Shown here piece by piece: positions 12,131 to 24,143 of a DNA stretch of 64,000 nucleotides (position 1 is the first letter of the stretch; every line of letters begins with the position of its first letter). Under the pieces are notes generated by a model that was not told the DNA's origin, ran no database searches, and was given only the letters and a program-made list of their open reading frames with translations. The stretch comes from Ophthalmolycus amberensis (lineage: Eukaryota; Chordata; Actinopteri; Perciformes; Zoarcidae): assembly GCA_024529925.1 (NCBI GenBank), contig JAFEUB010001789.1:26001-90000 (forward strand), written 5' to 3'. The position numbers and the translations under genes are program-made.

Positions 12131-14419
12131 AAATCTATAAAATCGTGAAAAGTATCCCACGGCCATTTTAAAGGCGACATGGAAGCTGTTAGGAGCATTA
12201 AACAGTTTTTGTTGCTGCCTAATATACATCATTATTCTTTATAAGCTATGCAGGAAGATAATTCTCAATGCAACCTTAAACAGCTCCGATTGGTTGATTG
12301 TTTTTTACATTAATGTGCACACAAACACCAGACCCATGAAGCCAGACTGCTACTGCCCTTATTTAGCTTCAAGAAGGATCTTCGATGGGTAGATGGGTGT
12401 ATCATTATTAGGACAGAGGGGGGTGGAGGGTGTCCCGTGTTGTTTGGGGTCAGTGGCGTTTGGAAGTCTCTGCCTTTGTTCAAATCTCATCAAGTGTGAA
12501 AAAACGGGGGCAGGCCTGCGGCCCTCCGCGTCGTCTCTCTGCTGCACCAGATCATCCCACAGAGCAAGCAAACAGTTGAGAGGACAAACATTAACCTGTG
12601 GGTTGATCGTTGGCAGCTGTCACTCGCATTAACAGGACGGGGTGACACCCAAACATTGTGATGCCAGAGCTTAGAGGAAGGAGAGTCTGAGTGAAGGGGG
12701 GGGGCATAATTTCCTGTCTGGATCAACAACTTAACAAGCAGTTAACAATGACGTCTTTCCATCTTTTTTTAGAGCTCAGTGCCAGACTGTTGTGACCTCA
12801 GGAAGAGATAGAAATTAGACTTTGTCAGTCGATGTGTGAATAACATCTCACATGATTGACTGTAGTCAATAAACAACCCCAAAACGAAGCCATGAGAGTG
12901 ATACAGAGGTGTTTCCAGAGGGCCAGGTATCCAACCGCAATACTTTTTGAGTACCGAGCGAAAAGTGGTAAAGTTTACTTATTCTCTGATCAGACTTTGC
13001 CTCATTTAAAATCATATATTTGGTCAATTGCAACAACAATTGTCCTATTTTGTTACATCTAATATTGGCATCAAAAAAAGGGGGTTTTGTATTGTTGACA
13101 GTATTTCATATACTGGCGCTGGTATCCAAAGCTTTCACTATCCAGCATGACAAACCTCCCATCCTGCCTTGATTTGTTATAATGACCCTAAACGTGGTGT
13201 TGCAGCTTTCAAATGTATTTGTTCAATTCCCCGAATACACAATGTTATTTCACTCCCAATCTCCAACTACTAGGGGAGTGCATCCCAAATATGTGATACA
13301 TTCGAATCCCCAAAGCATTGGATATTGTATTAATTGTTTATTTACAGGGTTGCAACAGAAGTTTGTTCTTGGTCCAAACCAAGAACAAAATGTGGAACCA
13401 AAACCACGGAGGCTACAAACTGAAAGCAGAACCACTGCGTGTGTTTTCAAGTCAATCTGACCTCATTTAGACTAATGGCCGGCAACAGATGGCACAGGGT
13501 TCACATTTCTCCCAACAACTCAAAAACAGGATCTGTAATCTGAGCTGAAACACTGCCCGACCTGCAGTGATTTGGAACTTAGTGGCGACTATTGTGAGCG
13601 GGCTGTGAATTCAATGACACCACTTAAATCAAAAGCATCCTTTTAAAATAAAGAGATGACAACAAGTCACAATGTGAAAAGGGAACCTAAAAGATGAACA
13701 GCTGAATCTGCAGCTCAAGTCAACTCGGCCATACCTACAAAAGAATGGGTTCACCTATTTACATAAACCTAACGAAGTACTTCTATTACCGTAGGCCGTA
13801 TGCATGTAATGAGCGGAAATCAATACAGGAAAGAGATATTTCCCTCAGGAGTTGGTGGAGACCAAAAACAGAGCTAAAAGAGAGATAGTGTTGGACTTAC
13901 ATTCACGGAGAAGTCACGGACTTACTTTTTTTCTTTTAGCATCACTTTAATTCAAATGTTTTAATTTTGCTTTGAAACCATGTTTTAATTTTGTTCCTTC
14001 AGTGTGTATGTAAATTATTGGCCCTTATATGGTCACATTGTGTTTTTTATGTCTCTAATTCTAAAGGTGCATCTTGTGTTTTTTCTACCAATGCATAAAA
14101 GAGAATTTATCAAAAACAACTTTCCACTGAAAATAGTTTGATTTCCATATTTGAAGACTTGGGACAAAATGTTCTTTTGCGGGTTTATTATCCGACCTTG
14201 TCTGGAATTCAAAGAAAATTCCCACTTGTGCATTTCCACACTTCTAGTACTCGTAGGTATTTTCAAAAACCTTGCTTCATGAGAACTTTAAAGCCGAATA
14301 CAATGCGGTTTGAGCGCAGTGATTTCACTTCCACGTTCTATATTTCAGCATGCTATTTGCTTGCCACCTCGTGCACTATTTCCAAGTGAGGAAAAGGCCA
14401 CAAAGAGTGATGATGGAAG

Positions 14420-14460
14420 CCCCCCCCCCCCCCCCCCACCACCACCACCACCCCTCCCGG
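14420..14460. repeat. poly-C and (CCA)n tract
   Basis: About 18 C followed by CCA triplets. It gives an artefactual polyproline frame. Confidence 0.95.
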
Positions 14461-14535
14461 CCTCGCCCCTCGATTGGGGATGCAGGGGCTCATCAGTATC
14501 TCTGGACCAGGCCCGTTTACCCATGCTGAAGCCTC

Positions 14536-14558
14536 ACACACACACACAAACACACACG

Positions 14559-14588
<30 letters not shown>
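14536..14588. repeat. (CA)n microsatellite, interrupted
   Basis: CA repeats interrupted by AAA and GAA. Confidence 0.95.
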
Positions 14589-14592
<4 letters not shown>

Positions 14593-14984
14593 CCTGCGCT
14601 GCTGCATCGCGTTGCATAAAAGCCTGAAATTGCTTCCAGCTGGCTGCGAGTAAACCTGGTCCCGACTGAGGGGAAACAAAGCGGTCCGCTTGCACAATTA
14701 TTTCTCCAGTGCGCACACGGTGTTACACAGCAGCAGCGCACATTGCCCCGACTCTGCAGTGCAGTTCAGTCCAGACACGAAAAACCTGCTGCTCTCCTGA
14801 TCTATACCCCCCCCCCCCCCCCAAAAAAATACAAAACTCTCACTTTCACCGCTTTAAGAGCTTCCTCCGGCTCGCAGCCGCTGAATGCGTGTAATTACGC
14901 AGAGCTAAAGATACAAACTGAGTTGACAGCGCGTGGAGCAGTGGGGGAATCTGCCCGGGCTGTATGGTTTACACCACTACGGGT

Positions 14985-15009
14985 ATGATGATGATGATGA
15001 TGATGATGC
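14985..15009. repeat. (ATG)n trinucleotide repeat
   Basis: About eight ATG units close to the drebrin exon 1 donor, within intron 1. Confidence 0.9.
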
Positions 15010-15135
15010 TGCACTGTGTGCCCTGCGCACCCTCAGCGTGCACCAACCCCGGATAAGAAAACCCCGAGGGACGCCGAGAGAGCAGCAACGCAGAGAGAGA
15101 GAGAGGAGATAGCCTTGCCGGGGCGCAGGACTCAC

Positions 15136-15218
15136 CAGTCGGTGTCCGAGGTCTCGTCGATGACGTCCTGGTAGGCGGTCAGCAGCTCCAGTCTGTTCTT
15201 GCCGAGATTCACAGCCAT
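15136..15218 (-). CDS. dbn1: Drebrin-family actin-binding protein, first coding exon (partial gene)
   Basis: Encodes 27 codons plus two bases, starting MAVNLGKNRLELLTAYQDV and ending ...DTSDTDW-type sequence, where the Trp codon is split TG|G by a donor reading CTG|GTGAGT. This matches the start of the ADF-homology domain of drebrin (RLELL.AY..VI.E....DW). The very first residues look more like drebrin-like protein (DBNL: MAANLS...). Drebrins bind F-actin and shape dendritic spines and cell cortex; that role is known for the family, not visible here. I chose this ATG because the RLELL core begins seven residues later; an upstream in-frame ATG at 15329 would add a low-complexity leader unlike the family. 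All other exons lie off the left edge. I prefer dbn1 over dbnl because of linkage to a hexokinase, as with human HK3-DBN1. Confidence 0.72.
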
Positions 15219-15420
15219 GTTTCTGTCCCTGCAAGCATCCAGACCGCTGCTGATGGAGAGAGACACGGAGTGAGACTCGAGAGGAGGAGGAGGAGGAGGC
15301 GCTCTGACTGGTGGAGACAAAGAGACCATGACGATGTCCGAGGGGTCCTAGCGCCGGAACTCATAGTCTGATGGGTCCTAGTGCCGACATGTTCACTTCT
15401 ATAGCTGTACAAAGACATCA
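15219..15420 (-). promoter_or_regulatory. Putative 5' UTR and promoter flank of the drebrin gene
   Basis: Immediately upstream (minus strand) of the drebrin start codon. It contains a GGA/TCC-rich stretch near 15282-15300 and an imperfect duplicate GGGTCCTAG(C/T)GCCG around 15345-15385. No TATA box or start site can be fixed from sequence alone. Confidence 0.35.
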
Positions 15421-15594
15421 GCTGCTGTCAGATGCAAAATAAAAACAAAACGACGTCTGTATAATGTCAAAAAAGGAGAAGAATGTGAGGTCTGAACTAT
15501 AAGTCCAAAACGTCTTCAGTTTACAATCACAACAGACAGGGAAAGCCCCAAATCTTCACATCTGGGGAGATTGTGTTGTTGTTTTTTTGCATGA

Positions 15595-15665
15595 AAAATT
15601 ACTTAGTCAATAAATTATCAAAGATAGTTGCCAATTAATCTTCTAATTATTGCAAGCTGACGTTC
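15595..15665. repeat. Dispersed repeat family A, short fragment
   Basis: ACTTAGTCAATAAATTATCA and AGTTGCCAATTAATCTTCTA match the terminal, ATTAATCG-rich part of family A. Confidence 0.45.
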
Positions 15666-16009
15666 TGAGCTACTGTAAGGTTAGCTTATAACTGTTGTTG
15701 AGCTGACGTTTTCAAGCCAATGCTTAGTTAATGTGTTATCTAATTTAAACCATTGGGGAATGAGAAACAGGTGAGCAGGTGGATGTTTGAGTCAGGTGAC
15801 CGGGACTGGTGGGAGAGTCTGAGGGCATCTGGTGGATGGATGAAGAGTTCCTTGGGAATGCACGGGCCTGGGGGAAGTGGGCTGAACGGACGGACAGAGA
15901 AACAGAGGAAATCCTCTCACATGAACACAATGCCTGAACGAAGGAGGTGAAACAAAACAGCAATCTATAGTCTCATCATCACACTGAGTTTAGTTCGACA
16001 GCTCACCTA

Positions 16010-16330
16010 CAGAGGAGTGTTTTAATGTTAATGTCAATTTCAGGTCCTTTATATAATGGAGTATTAGCAGTGTCGTACTGTGTGATTGGTAGTGTAGTAC
16101 TGCATCATGTAAAAAGTAACTAGTAGCTAAAAAAATAAAGTAACTTTAAGTGTCAGGTAAATGTGCTGGAGAAAAAAGTACATTATTTCACTCTGAGATG
16201 TAGTGGAGTGAAAGTACAAGTACGTAAAATAATTGTACTTCAATAAAGAACTTGAGTAAAAAGTATTTATATTTCGTGGAGTAAGATAATTCGTATGCTA
16301 TACTTGAAAAACATACATTGTTTCTCTACA
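16010..16330 (+). repeat. Dispersed repeat family B (GAGATGTAGTGGAG...)
   Basis: Contains GAGATGTAGTGGAGTGAAAG, AGTACAAGTACGTAAAATAA and TACTTGAAAAA blocks rich in (A)AGTAC motifs. Other copies are at 1740-1850, 16900-17080, 37250-37420, 39190-39290, 56730-57000, 57370-57490 and 63680-64000. Confidence 0.7.
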
Positions 16331-16693
16331 CCATGACTGAAGAGGGATATTAACGCACTGGTTTCTTTTGTCTTTTACACAAATTATAAATCTTTCTCCG
16401 GCAGGAAGACTCTCTCTGAATGCAGCAACGTATCAGTGTGTCTCCTGTTGCGTTAGTTTCTCTGCAGCCTCTCAGAGAGCCGAGGAGCCGATCAGTAGTG
16501 TGTTGCCAGAAGTCTGGCTGCAGCTTCTTGTTCCTGGAGGACAGACTGGCTTCTAATTAGGAACTAGCTCCTGCAGCAGCTACAGAGCTTCACGATGTCC
16601 AAGCAGGGAGCGCTTCACAGATGGTGCTGTGCAGGAGGCTGAACATCAGCACTAATGAGCAGCAAACATTCACACATACTATGTGTACAACAC

Positions 16694-16697
<4 letters not shown>

Positions 16698-16727
<30 letters not shown>
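16698..16727. repeat. (GT)n microsatellite
   Basis: A GT run of about 14 units. Confidence 0.95.
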
Positions 16728-16899
16728 ATTACCTTGCAATAGATGTAAAGTTTGTCCTGAGGGTGGAGTCAGAGGAACGATCGTGTCACTTAAATAAAAA
16801 GAGAGAGAAGAGAGAGAAGAAGATATTGTCCTCTGTATGGTGGCCATTTTAGGACATTTCAGACTCAGTTTATCTTATATTGTCAGACTTAAATCAGTC

Positions 16900-17080
16900 G
16901 AATCTGGAATTTCTCCGCCTCAGTTGGACTTCTGCACTTAAGTACAATTTCGAGATGCTTGTACTTTAATTAATTGAGTATTTCCATTTTCTGCTACTTT
17001 CTACTTCTACTCCACTACATCACAGAGACAAAGATTGTACTTTTTACTTCATTACATGATAACTTTAGTTACTTTGCAGA
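16900..17080 (-). repeat. Dispersed repeat family B, reverse copy
   Basis: TTCTACTTCTACTCCACTAC and TGTACTTTTTACTTCATTAC are the reverse complements of the family B core. Confidence 0.7.
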
Positions 17081-18085
17081 TTCAGCTTAATAATATAGAA
17101 TATAATCAACACTGTTATTATTATGAATTATGATGAAACGTTATAGACCCCTTGGTGAAATCACAAGCTACCCAGCGGTATGACAAGGTATTAAGATGAG
17201 CTTTACCAGCTGCCACATCCAACACATTCATGCGTCAATAGTTATAATCAAATGATAAGATATCATTCTGAAAGTCATGTGGTTGACATTTGTACTTTTT
17301 AATTCAAGTGTTATAATGACAAAAGTTAAAATAGTGAAAGAACAACATTTCAGTGACCTGATGGTTCAAGAATTCCTCTCAAAGCTCCTTTGTAGTGTTT
17401 TTTTTAAAAGTCCTTGTGGACGATGGACTGAAAATGAGCTTCTTTTCTTCCCGTTTCCTGGAAAAGTTGACATTTCGGAGGTTTTCACCCCCCCCCCTTG
17501 TCTGGTGGCCGGTTGCTGGGGTAACCTGCCTTGCCTCAGAGCGTTGAACCCCACACACGGGCAGCCTCAGTGTTTTTCTCCCAGGCTCCTCTGGCACTTG
17601 AGCCCACATACCTTCCCCTCTGCTCCCACAGCTCCAACACTGAGGCCGGAGGATAATAGAGGAGGGGGGGGGCGGTGACGCTGGTGGGCGCTTTAATTGG
17701 CACAAACAGCGACGTAGTGCAAGGTGGACCTGCTGAAACTCAATCAGTTTGCATATAATTTATCTGAGTGTATCCACCATCATGTATGCTAGTATCCATC
17801 TTCAGTTTGATTTATTTACATGTGAGGTCACTCCTGACCCTTTTTGTTTTTACAAGATATCCTTTCTGTTGATGTTTTTTCCTGATAAATAAACAAATAA
17901 CCAGATGAAGAACGTATTGGAGCTTAAACATTAATACAAATTACTGGACTTCACTGTGTAATAAAGTGCATTAAAACTATAACCAAATACCTCAAACAGA
18001 TCAGACTAAAGTTAAACTTTGCTGTGCTCAAGCGAGGTCTGAATGATGGAGTGGCTACTATTTGAACTCTGTTTTGTCTCCATGA

Positions 18086-18110
18086 ACACACACACACACA
18101 CACACACATT
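18086..18110. repeat. (CA)n microsatellite
   Basis: A short CA run within the intergenic interval. Confidence 0.9.
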
Positions 18111-18208
18111 CACACTAACAAACAGAGCGTCTGCAGGAAACAACGAGGACCTGCAGGGTGAAGAGAATTCATTAATACTAACCCACTTAACAGGAGAGGG
18201 AGGGGCTG

Positions 18209-18215
18209 GTGTGTT

Positions 18216-18256
<41 letters not shown>
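18209..18256. repeat. (GT)n microsatellite
   Basis: A GT run of about 20 units. Confidence 0.95.
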
Positions 18257-19028
18257 TGGCCTGCAGTTAGCATAGCCGTTTCACTGATTATTCTTGTTGA
18301 AGACAACCTGAAAAGTTGCTCAGAACTAATATTGATGTCTCCTGTCAGATGGCAGTGAGTAGAAGTGAGTGGAAGTGAGTGGAGCCGCGTCATACCGCGC
18401 AGTGGAAGTGCTTCATTAACGAGCTTCAGCACTGCCTCTTAATGGACCCTCTGACTGGGCAAATTAGGCTGTCAGGGCTGAAGGCTGGAGATTACACAGA
18501 CTCTGCTACCAGCTTCAGGGAGGAATAAATAACACTTGGAAAATCTGTGACTTCTTAATCCGCCAAACGGCCACAAAGAGGAGCCATAAATCCTTCAGAA
18601 TTAGGTCAGTGTGGGCTGAACATGAAAAAGAAATTACTTTTAATTTGAGGATTTTCAAAGACAATTTTCTGCCGACGTGTGCGCTGAGAAAAAGGAAGAA
18701 CTCAATTTAAATGTAAAGACTTATAATTACATACCTGAAGACATCTGTACTAACTTGTGTTTTTCTCTTATACTACTCATAAAAACTGCAGGGAACACTT
18801 TGTGGAAGCTAAAAGGGATCCAAAGGAAAGATAATGTATATGTATAGTGGCCTAGAGAGCTCAACACTTCCTTCTATCTTCTCAAAACATGACTGCCTAC
18901 ATTACCCACAATGCAACTCCACCGACGACAGTTCGGTCTTGAGAGATGAGCAAGCTCACATCTTTCTAACTCCACAACTCCAGATTCTTTATGTTCACTT
19001 TCAAACTAATAATACCTTTTGACTAACC

Positions 19029-19029
19029 T

Positions 19030-19062
<33 letters not shown>
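19029..19062. repeat. (AAT)n trinucleotide repeat
   Basis: About ten AAT units. Confidence 0.95.
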
Positions 19063-19064
<2 letters not shown>

Positions 19065-19814
19065 ACGTTAATGTCTGTCTTTATGAAGGTTAGACTGTTG
19101 CTGAAGTACATTAGAAGCTTAACTGTTGAGGAATTAAACATCTGTGCTTTAAGCTTTTATTTTATATTTACATCTTAACAACTTGTTAATTTGGGAGACT
19201 GTCTTTCAGTATCTGTTAACCTTCCACTGATGAAGTCCTCTCGTGGCTGTCGTATTTATTGTGAAAACGTCAGACTTTTAACTCAGGAGACTTCTGATTG
19301 TTTCCTGTTCCCAACCGAACGCCAACATTGGCAATTTTCCTGTTTTTATTTATGTAAGTATCTCTTCACCCCTTGTGCTGTTATTTGTTATTTGTAGTCA
19401 ACGTTGGGAAGCAGACAAAGGGCTTTAAACTGGTGTTGGTTTCGCTGCCTGCTACTGCTCGCTCTTTGTTTTACAGATTCATTCTCCTCCCCCGTGGCAG
19501 AGGGGTATTGATTGATTTTATGGATCAGCTTCTATACTGGGATGTTTCTAAATGAGGAGGCAGACAGGTGGACAGATGGACAACAAACAAAAGGGAAAAG
19601 AAAAGGCTCATTTCCCATCTGCCATCTTCCTTTGCCTTATGGCAATCACAGCCTCTTTACTTCAGACTGATTTTACTTCTTGATGCATTTCTCAGCAATA
19701 AATCGATGGACGGCAGATCGAAATATAAGCTCCAGACATTTAAATTCTCTCTTTCTAAGCTCACCTCCTCAGAGTTAAGCCCGGTTCAACAGCAGTCAGA
19801 TCCACCCACCCACC

Positions 19815-19995
<181 letters not shown>

Positions 19996-21194
19996 TCTGA
20001 TTCTGTCTGAGTGAAAGGAAAAAACAATAACTCGATACGGAAAGTGCAAAATTTGATGCAGAGCGGTGGGAGTTGTGGGGGATGTGGTGAGGAAACAGAA
20101 ATAAAAACTCTGTGGGGGTGAAACAAACTGAGGATTCATTCTAAACGCCGTGGATGTCGAGCTGTAAATCTCTCTGAGACATCAGTGAATGGTGGAACAG
20201 AGCGGCTCTGGTTCGGTTACTGAAGGTCTCTGTGGTCCTAAAACCTGCAGCACTGCTGGACCGGAGGCTGCTTTTATATCCTCAATACAGTAAAATAGTG
20301 ATGATAATAGTTATGCGTTGAGACAAACAGGTTACAAAACCAACAACAATAAAAGCTGATATTTCTATAGTATTTTTTACAGTCAGCCGATCGACTCTCA
20401 GACAAAGAGGTGAGGCTTCAAAGGAAAATATTTTATTAGTCTCGAAGGGTTAAAAGTCTGTCAGGCTGTGCAGGAAAAACACAACTCACATACCAAAGCA
20501 GTGAGACGGAGCCCTGTGGTGATTCTGTAATCCACAAAACAGAAACCGGACCAGAGACAGAGAGGGACACCGAATGACATGAAATACTGAACCCAACTAA
20601 GACGAACACGATGAGAAGTCTGTAGTCTCATTAGTGTCCTTCTCACTCCAGGAAACTAAACTATTGGACCTTTGAATCTGTTTCAGATAAGTGTCTTTGT
20701 CCCGTTATTAGTATGCAATAATAAACTATAATAAATCATGACATGTACATATCGTCACCTGAATGTAAGTCCAGTATGATCTCTCTTTGAGCTCCATGTT
20801 TGGTCTCCACCCACTCCTGAGGGAAGTAACTGTCTCTTTAGCAGCTAAATGCTCCACTGTGTTCACCTGCTGGTCTCTGGCTGTGTCTGTCTGCTGTTTG
20901 TTGCTGAGCAGATGTATAGTTCTTTGAAAATGACGCTGTGAGAGCGAACCAGAACAGTAAAGTCGTAGGCCCGACAGATGAACAGCGAAACTCACAATGA
21001 AGCTCTGTAAAGCCGAGAGGAGCTGCAGATTCAGCGGATCATTCTCTCGAGGTGCAGACACACAACATATTGTCATTTCATGGTGTTAGTATTAGAAATA
21101 TATATAGCTACAGCCGCTTGAACTATTTCTACACATCGTTATCTTTGTATTTTATTTGACTCTTGTTAAAAACATATTGACGTTTCCTTTATAT

Positions 21195-21278
21195 CTGGTC
21201 CTAATGCATTTCTGTCTTATGTAAGGCAGTGTGGAATGGCCTTGTTGAAAGGTGCTCTACAAATAAAGTTGCCTTATT
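21195..21278 (+). mobile_element. LINE/SINE-type 3' tail fragment
   Basis: Contains CTTGTTGAAAGGTGCTCTAC followed by AAATAAAGTTGCCTTATTGA. This is a familiar 3' terminus of fish non-LTR elements (GGTGCT.TA.AAATAAA). Only the tail is present. Confidence 0.6.
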
Positions 21279-21298
21279 GATCCAGTCCTGCTAATTTT

Positions 21299-21448
<150 letters not shown>

Positions 21449-22776
21449 CTAAAAAGACCTGGAGGGAAGGAATGCGTGTGTGAAAACAAAAACTTGATGC
21501 TGATTTTTTTTTTTTTACGTTTCCGAGACATCTCAATATCTGGTGATGTAGTTTTTTTTTACCTCAGCAACGATTATGACTATTTAATTACTCTGTTATA
21601 AAAACGGAGCCCCATAAATTAACTGAATTTCAATTCATACATTTTGGAGACTACGAGTGTCTGTTTCCGTTGTTTTTGATTTAGTTTAAAGTACTTCATT
21701 AACTTTATACAATTAGCATTTAATCCAAACCAACCACAGTACTGTAACAGAGTTCCCCCAAAACATAAAAACAAAATTAAACCTCAGAAGCAACCAGAGA
21801 AATGAAAGCGTCCAAATCACCTGAAAAGTGCCGATTCAACACAAAACTTCATGTTTCTTTCTTTCCTGAAACCAATAAGAGTTCAGTATCAAAAAAGTCA
21901 ATAAAACAGTGAAATTGTAGATTTAAACAAATGAACAGGAAAGTAATTCATCTTTAGGTATAACCGATAAAGAAAAAAATGACACATCACAAGACTAACT
22001 GGATTTTTATATCAACTCCTGAAAAAAAAATTGAATTTCTTTTATAATCACCACTTTTATTCTCTTAATATTTGGGTTTCCTGCTGTGATAAACGCCCCT
22101 AATAAAAGCTCGACGGTGAGAGTAGCGCATCCACATCTCATTATGAACAGAGCTCTGCCTCCACCTTGTGTTCATTTTAAGGACTCACAGCTTTAGTCCA
22201 ACAGATCAATTCAGGTATTTTATCCTCAATTTATATACAATAATCTCATAACTATCTAATAATGAACTATCGCTGATTTATATTACAACTTAATTATTGT
22301 AATATTACTTTTCTCATAATATCAGGACTTTTGTCAGAATTATGACAATTTGTATAAAATTATGGCTTTATTATCAGAACATTATAATTTACCATTTATA
22401 ATTGCACCTCCAAATTACAACTTGAATCTTGTAACAATACTTCTTTCAGAAATATTTTTTTATTTTTGTTTATTTTAAAATCCCAACTTTAATCTCATAT
22501 GATTCATTTGCAAATTCAAGGCAAAACTTTTAAAAATTAAAACGTATTTCTAAAATTATTCTCTTATTATCACTACAACTTTTGTCAGTTGTCAAAACAA
22601 CTTAATGAAATTTTTTTTTAAATGCAACCGTCTTCAAAAAATACTTATTTCTCATAATTTCGATTTTTTTTTTTGTGATCCTCAAAATCCCACATGAGAA
22701 CACACCATGAACATGACAGTAAATATTGATTCATCATGGAAGAGCAGAAATGAACAAAACAAAACCCCACTCAGGC

Positions 22777-22799
22777 TTTATTAACGGATTACTTTTATT
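22777..22799 (-). terminator. Candidate arid6 polyadenylation signals
   Basis: Two AATAAA hexamers on the minus strand (complements of 22794-22799 and 22777-22782). The second is followed about 12 bases later by a G/T-rich stretch GGGGTTTTGTTTTGTT, the usual downstream element. This is the best poly(A) configuration I noticed downstream of the arid6 stop. Confidence 0.45.
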
Positions 22800-24126
22800 A
22801 TAAATATACAGTGTTAAAATGGAATGGTACCTGACACTGCCAGCCGTAAACCGCTTATAGAAACTAAAATATGGAACTGGAGTTTGTGCTGCAGATCTGC
22901 AATCATCAAATCACACAAATGCAAGAACACAGATCGAGTGGAACGCCTCGCAGACTGCGATTATACCAGAAAGAGTCCGTTCTCTTCAAGAGTTCAACAC
23001 AGTTTACAAAGAAAAAACAAAAACGTGTGACCGACTTTTTCGAGGAGGAAAAACAGAACCAAAAAATTTGAGGAAATGGTGTCAAGTGCTCAAAATGAGA
23101 TCACAAGAAGATGTGACTGAAACATTCATTGGTACTTAACATCCAACAGTTTAGGAAAAAGGTGCAACATGCAGCATTTATAACATCGTCTCACTTTTAC
23201 AGGATGGAAAAGCACTTTTAGTGCCGATGGTTTTCCACATTCAGATTACATTTCCCATGAACCCTTCCGCTCAACTTAACCGTTGGCCGGACAAAACAAG
23301 ACATCAATTTGATCTGCGTGAAGGACATCTTCCCTATTTTATCATGTTTTATAGATTAAAGAATTAATGGATAATGCAAATTTTAATTCCCTTTTAAGTC
23401 ATTTTTTTTAAAATCACAAAGTGATTAATTGTTCAATAATGAAAATAATTGTTTGTGCCTCAGTCATTTCACAGCTTGGTTTCATGACAAAGTTCTTCTT
23501 CTCTGTTCTGTAATAACTCCCAGATGTTAAAATGTCACATGTAGCACCTTTCATTTGATCATTTATCTTCATGAATGTTGCTCACCGGATGAATCACATC
23601 ACTAGGTGCCGAGTCCTGTAGGTCCAGTTTGCTCCGGGAGACGCCGCGGAGTCGAGCGAGCGTCCTGCGAGATAATCTCCCCTCACGCTTTGAAACAAGG
23701 GATGGAGAAAACACCACACGACAACAGGAGCCGTTGTTCAAGTCAATGGCTAACGAGCAAACGGAACTTTCAGTTGCTTACAAATATCAACGCTCAATGT
23801 TCGCTTTTAAGTATCAGGCACTTCATTTTTAAGTACTTTACATAAATGAGCAGGCCGTTCAAGACCGATGCTGAAGTAGTGTGCAAAACACTGGATATAA
23901 CAAATCAGTTTGAACATGCATAACAAAATGTAAACATTTAAATCTTTAACTTTATCAAAAAGGAAAAAAAGGAAAAAAAAGAAAAAGAAATTATACCTAA
24001 AGAAACCTTTACAAACTGAAGCTTAAATAACCAAAGAAGAAGAAAAACAATTTGACTCTCATACTGGTTTTAGTCCAAACTAGAAGATCTCCACATGTTG
24101 TCATGAACATAAAAAATGATCATGCA

Positions 24127-24143
24127 GGGGGGGGGGGGGGGGG
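24127..24143. repeat. poly-G run
   Basis: About 17 consecutive G on the plus strand. Confidence 0.95.

Larger units (their letters stand above)
1..15135 (-). other. drebrin-family gene, intron 1 (partial, runs off left edge)
   Basis: This is the sequence downstream of the drebrin exon 1 donor on the minus strand. I found no exon 2 in it: nothing on the minus strand resembles the continuation of the ADF-H domain after the tryptophan codon split at the donor. Open frames here are short and lack family features. The interval holds microsatellites, dispersed repeats, a LINE fragment and an L2-like tail, listed separately. If the exon 1 call is right, intron 1 is longer than 15 kb. Confidence 0.6.

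Noticed and set aside
14310..14741. Proline-rich and Cys-Val frames
   Set aside because: Low-complexity translation of poly-C, CCA and CA repeats.
17277..17678. 133-codon plus-strand frame
   Set aside because: No recognisable domain, no splice partner, and it crosses poly-C and poly-G runs.
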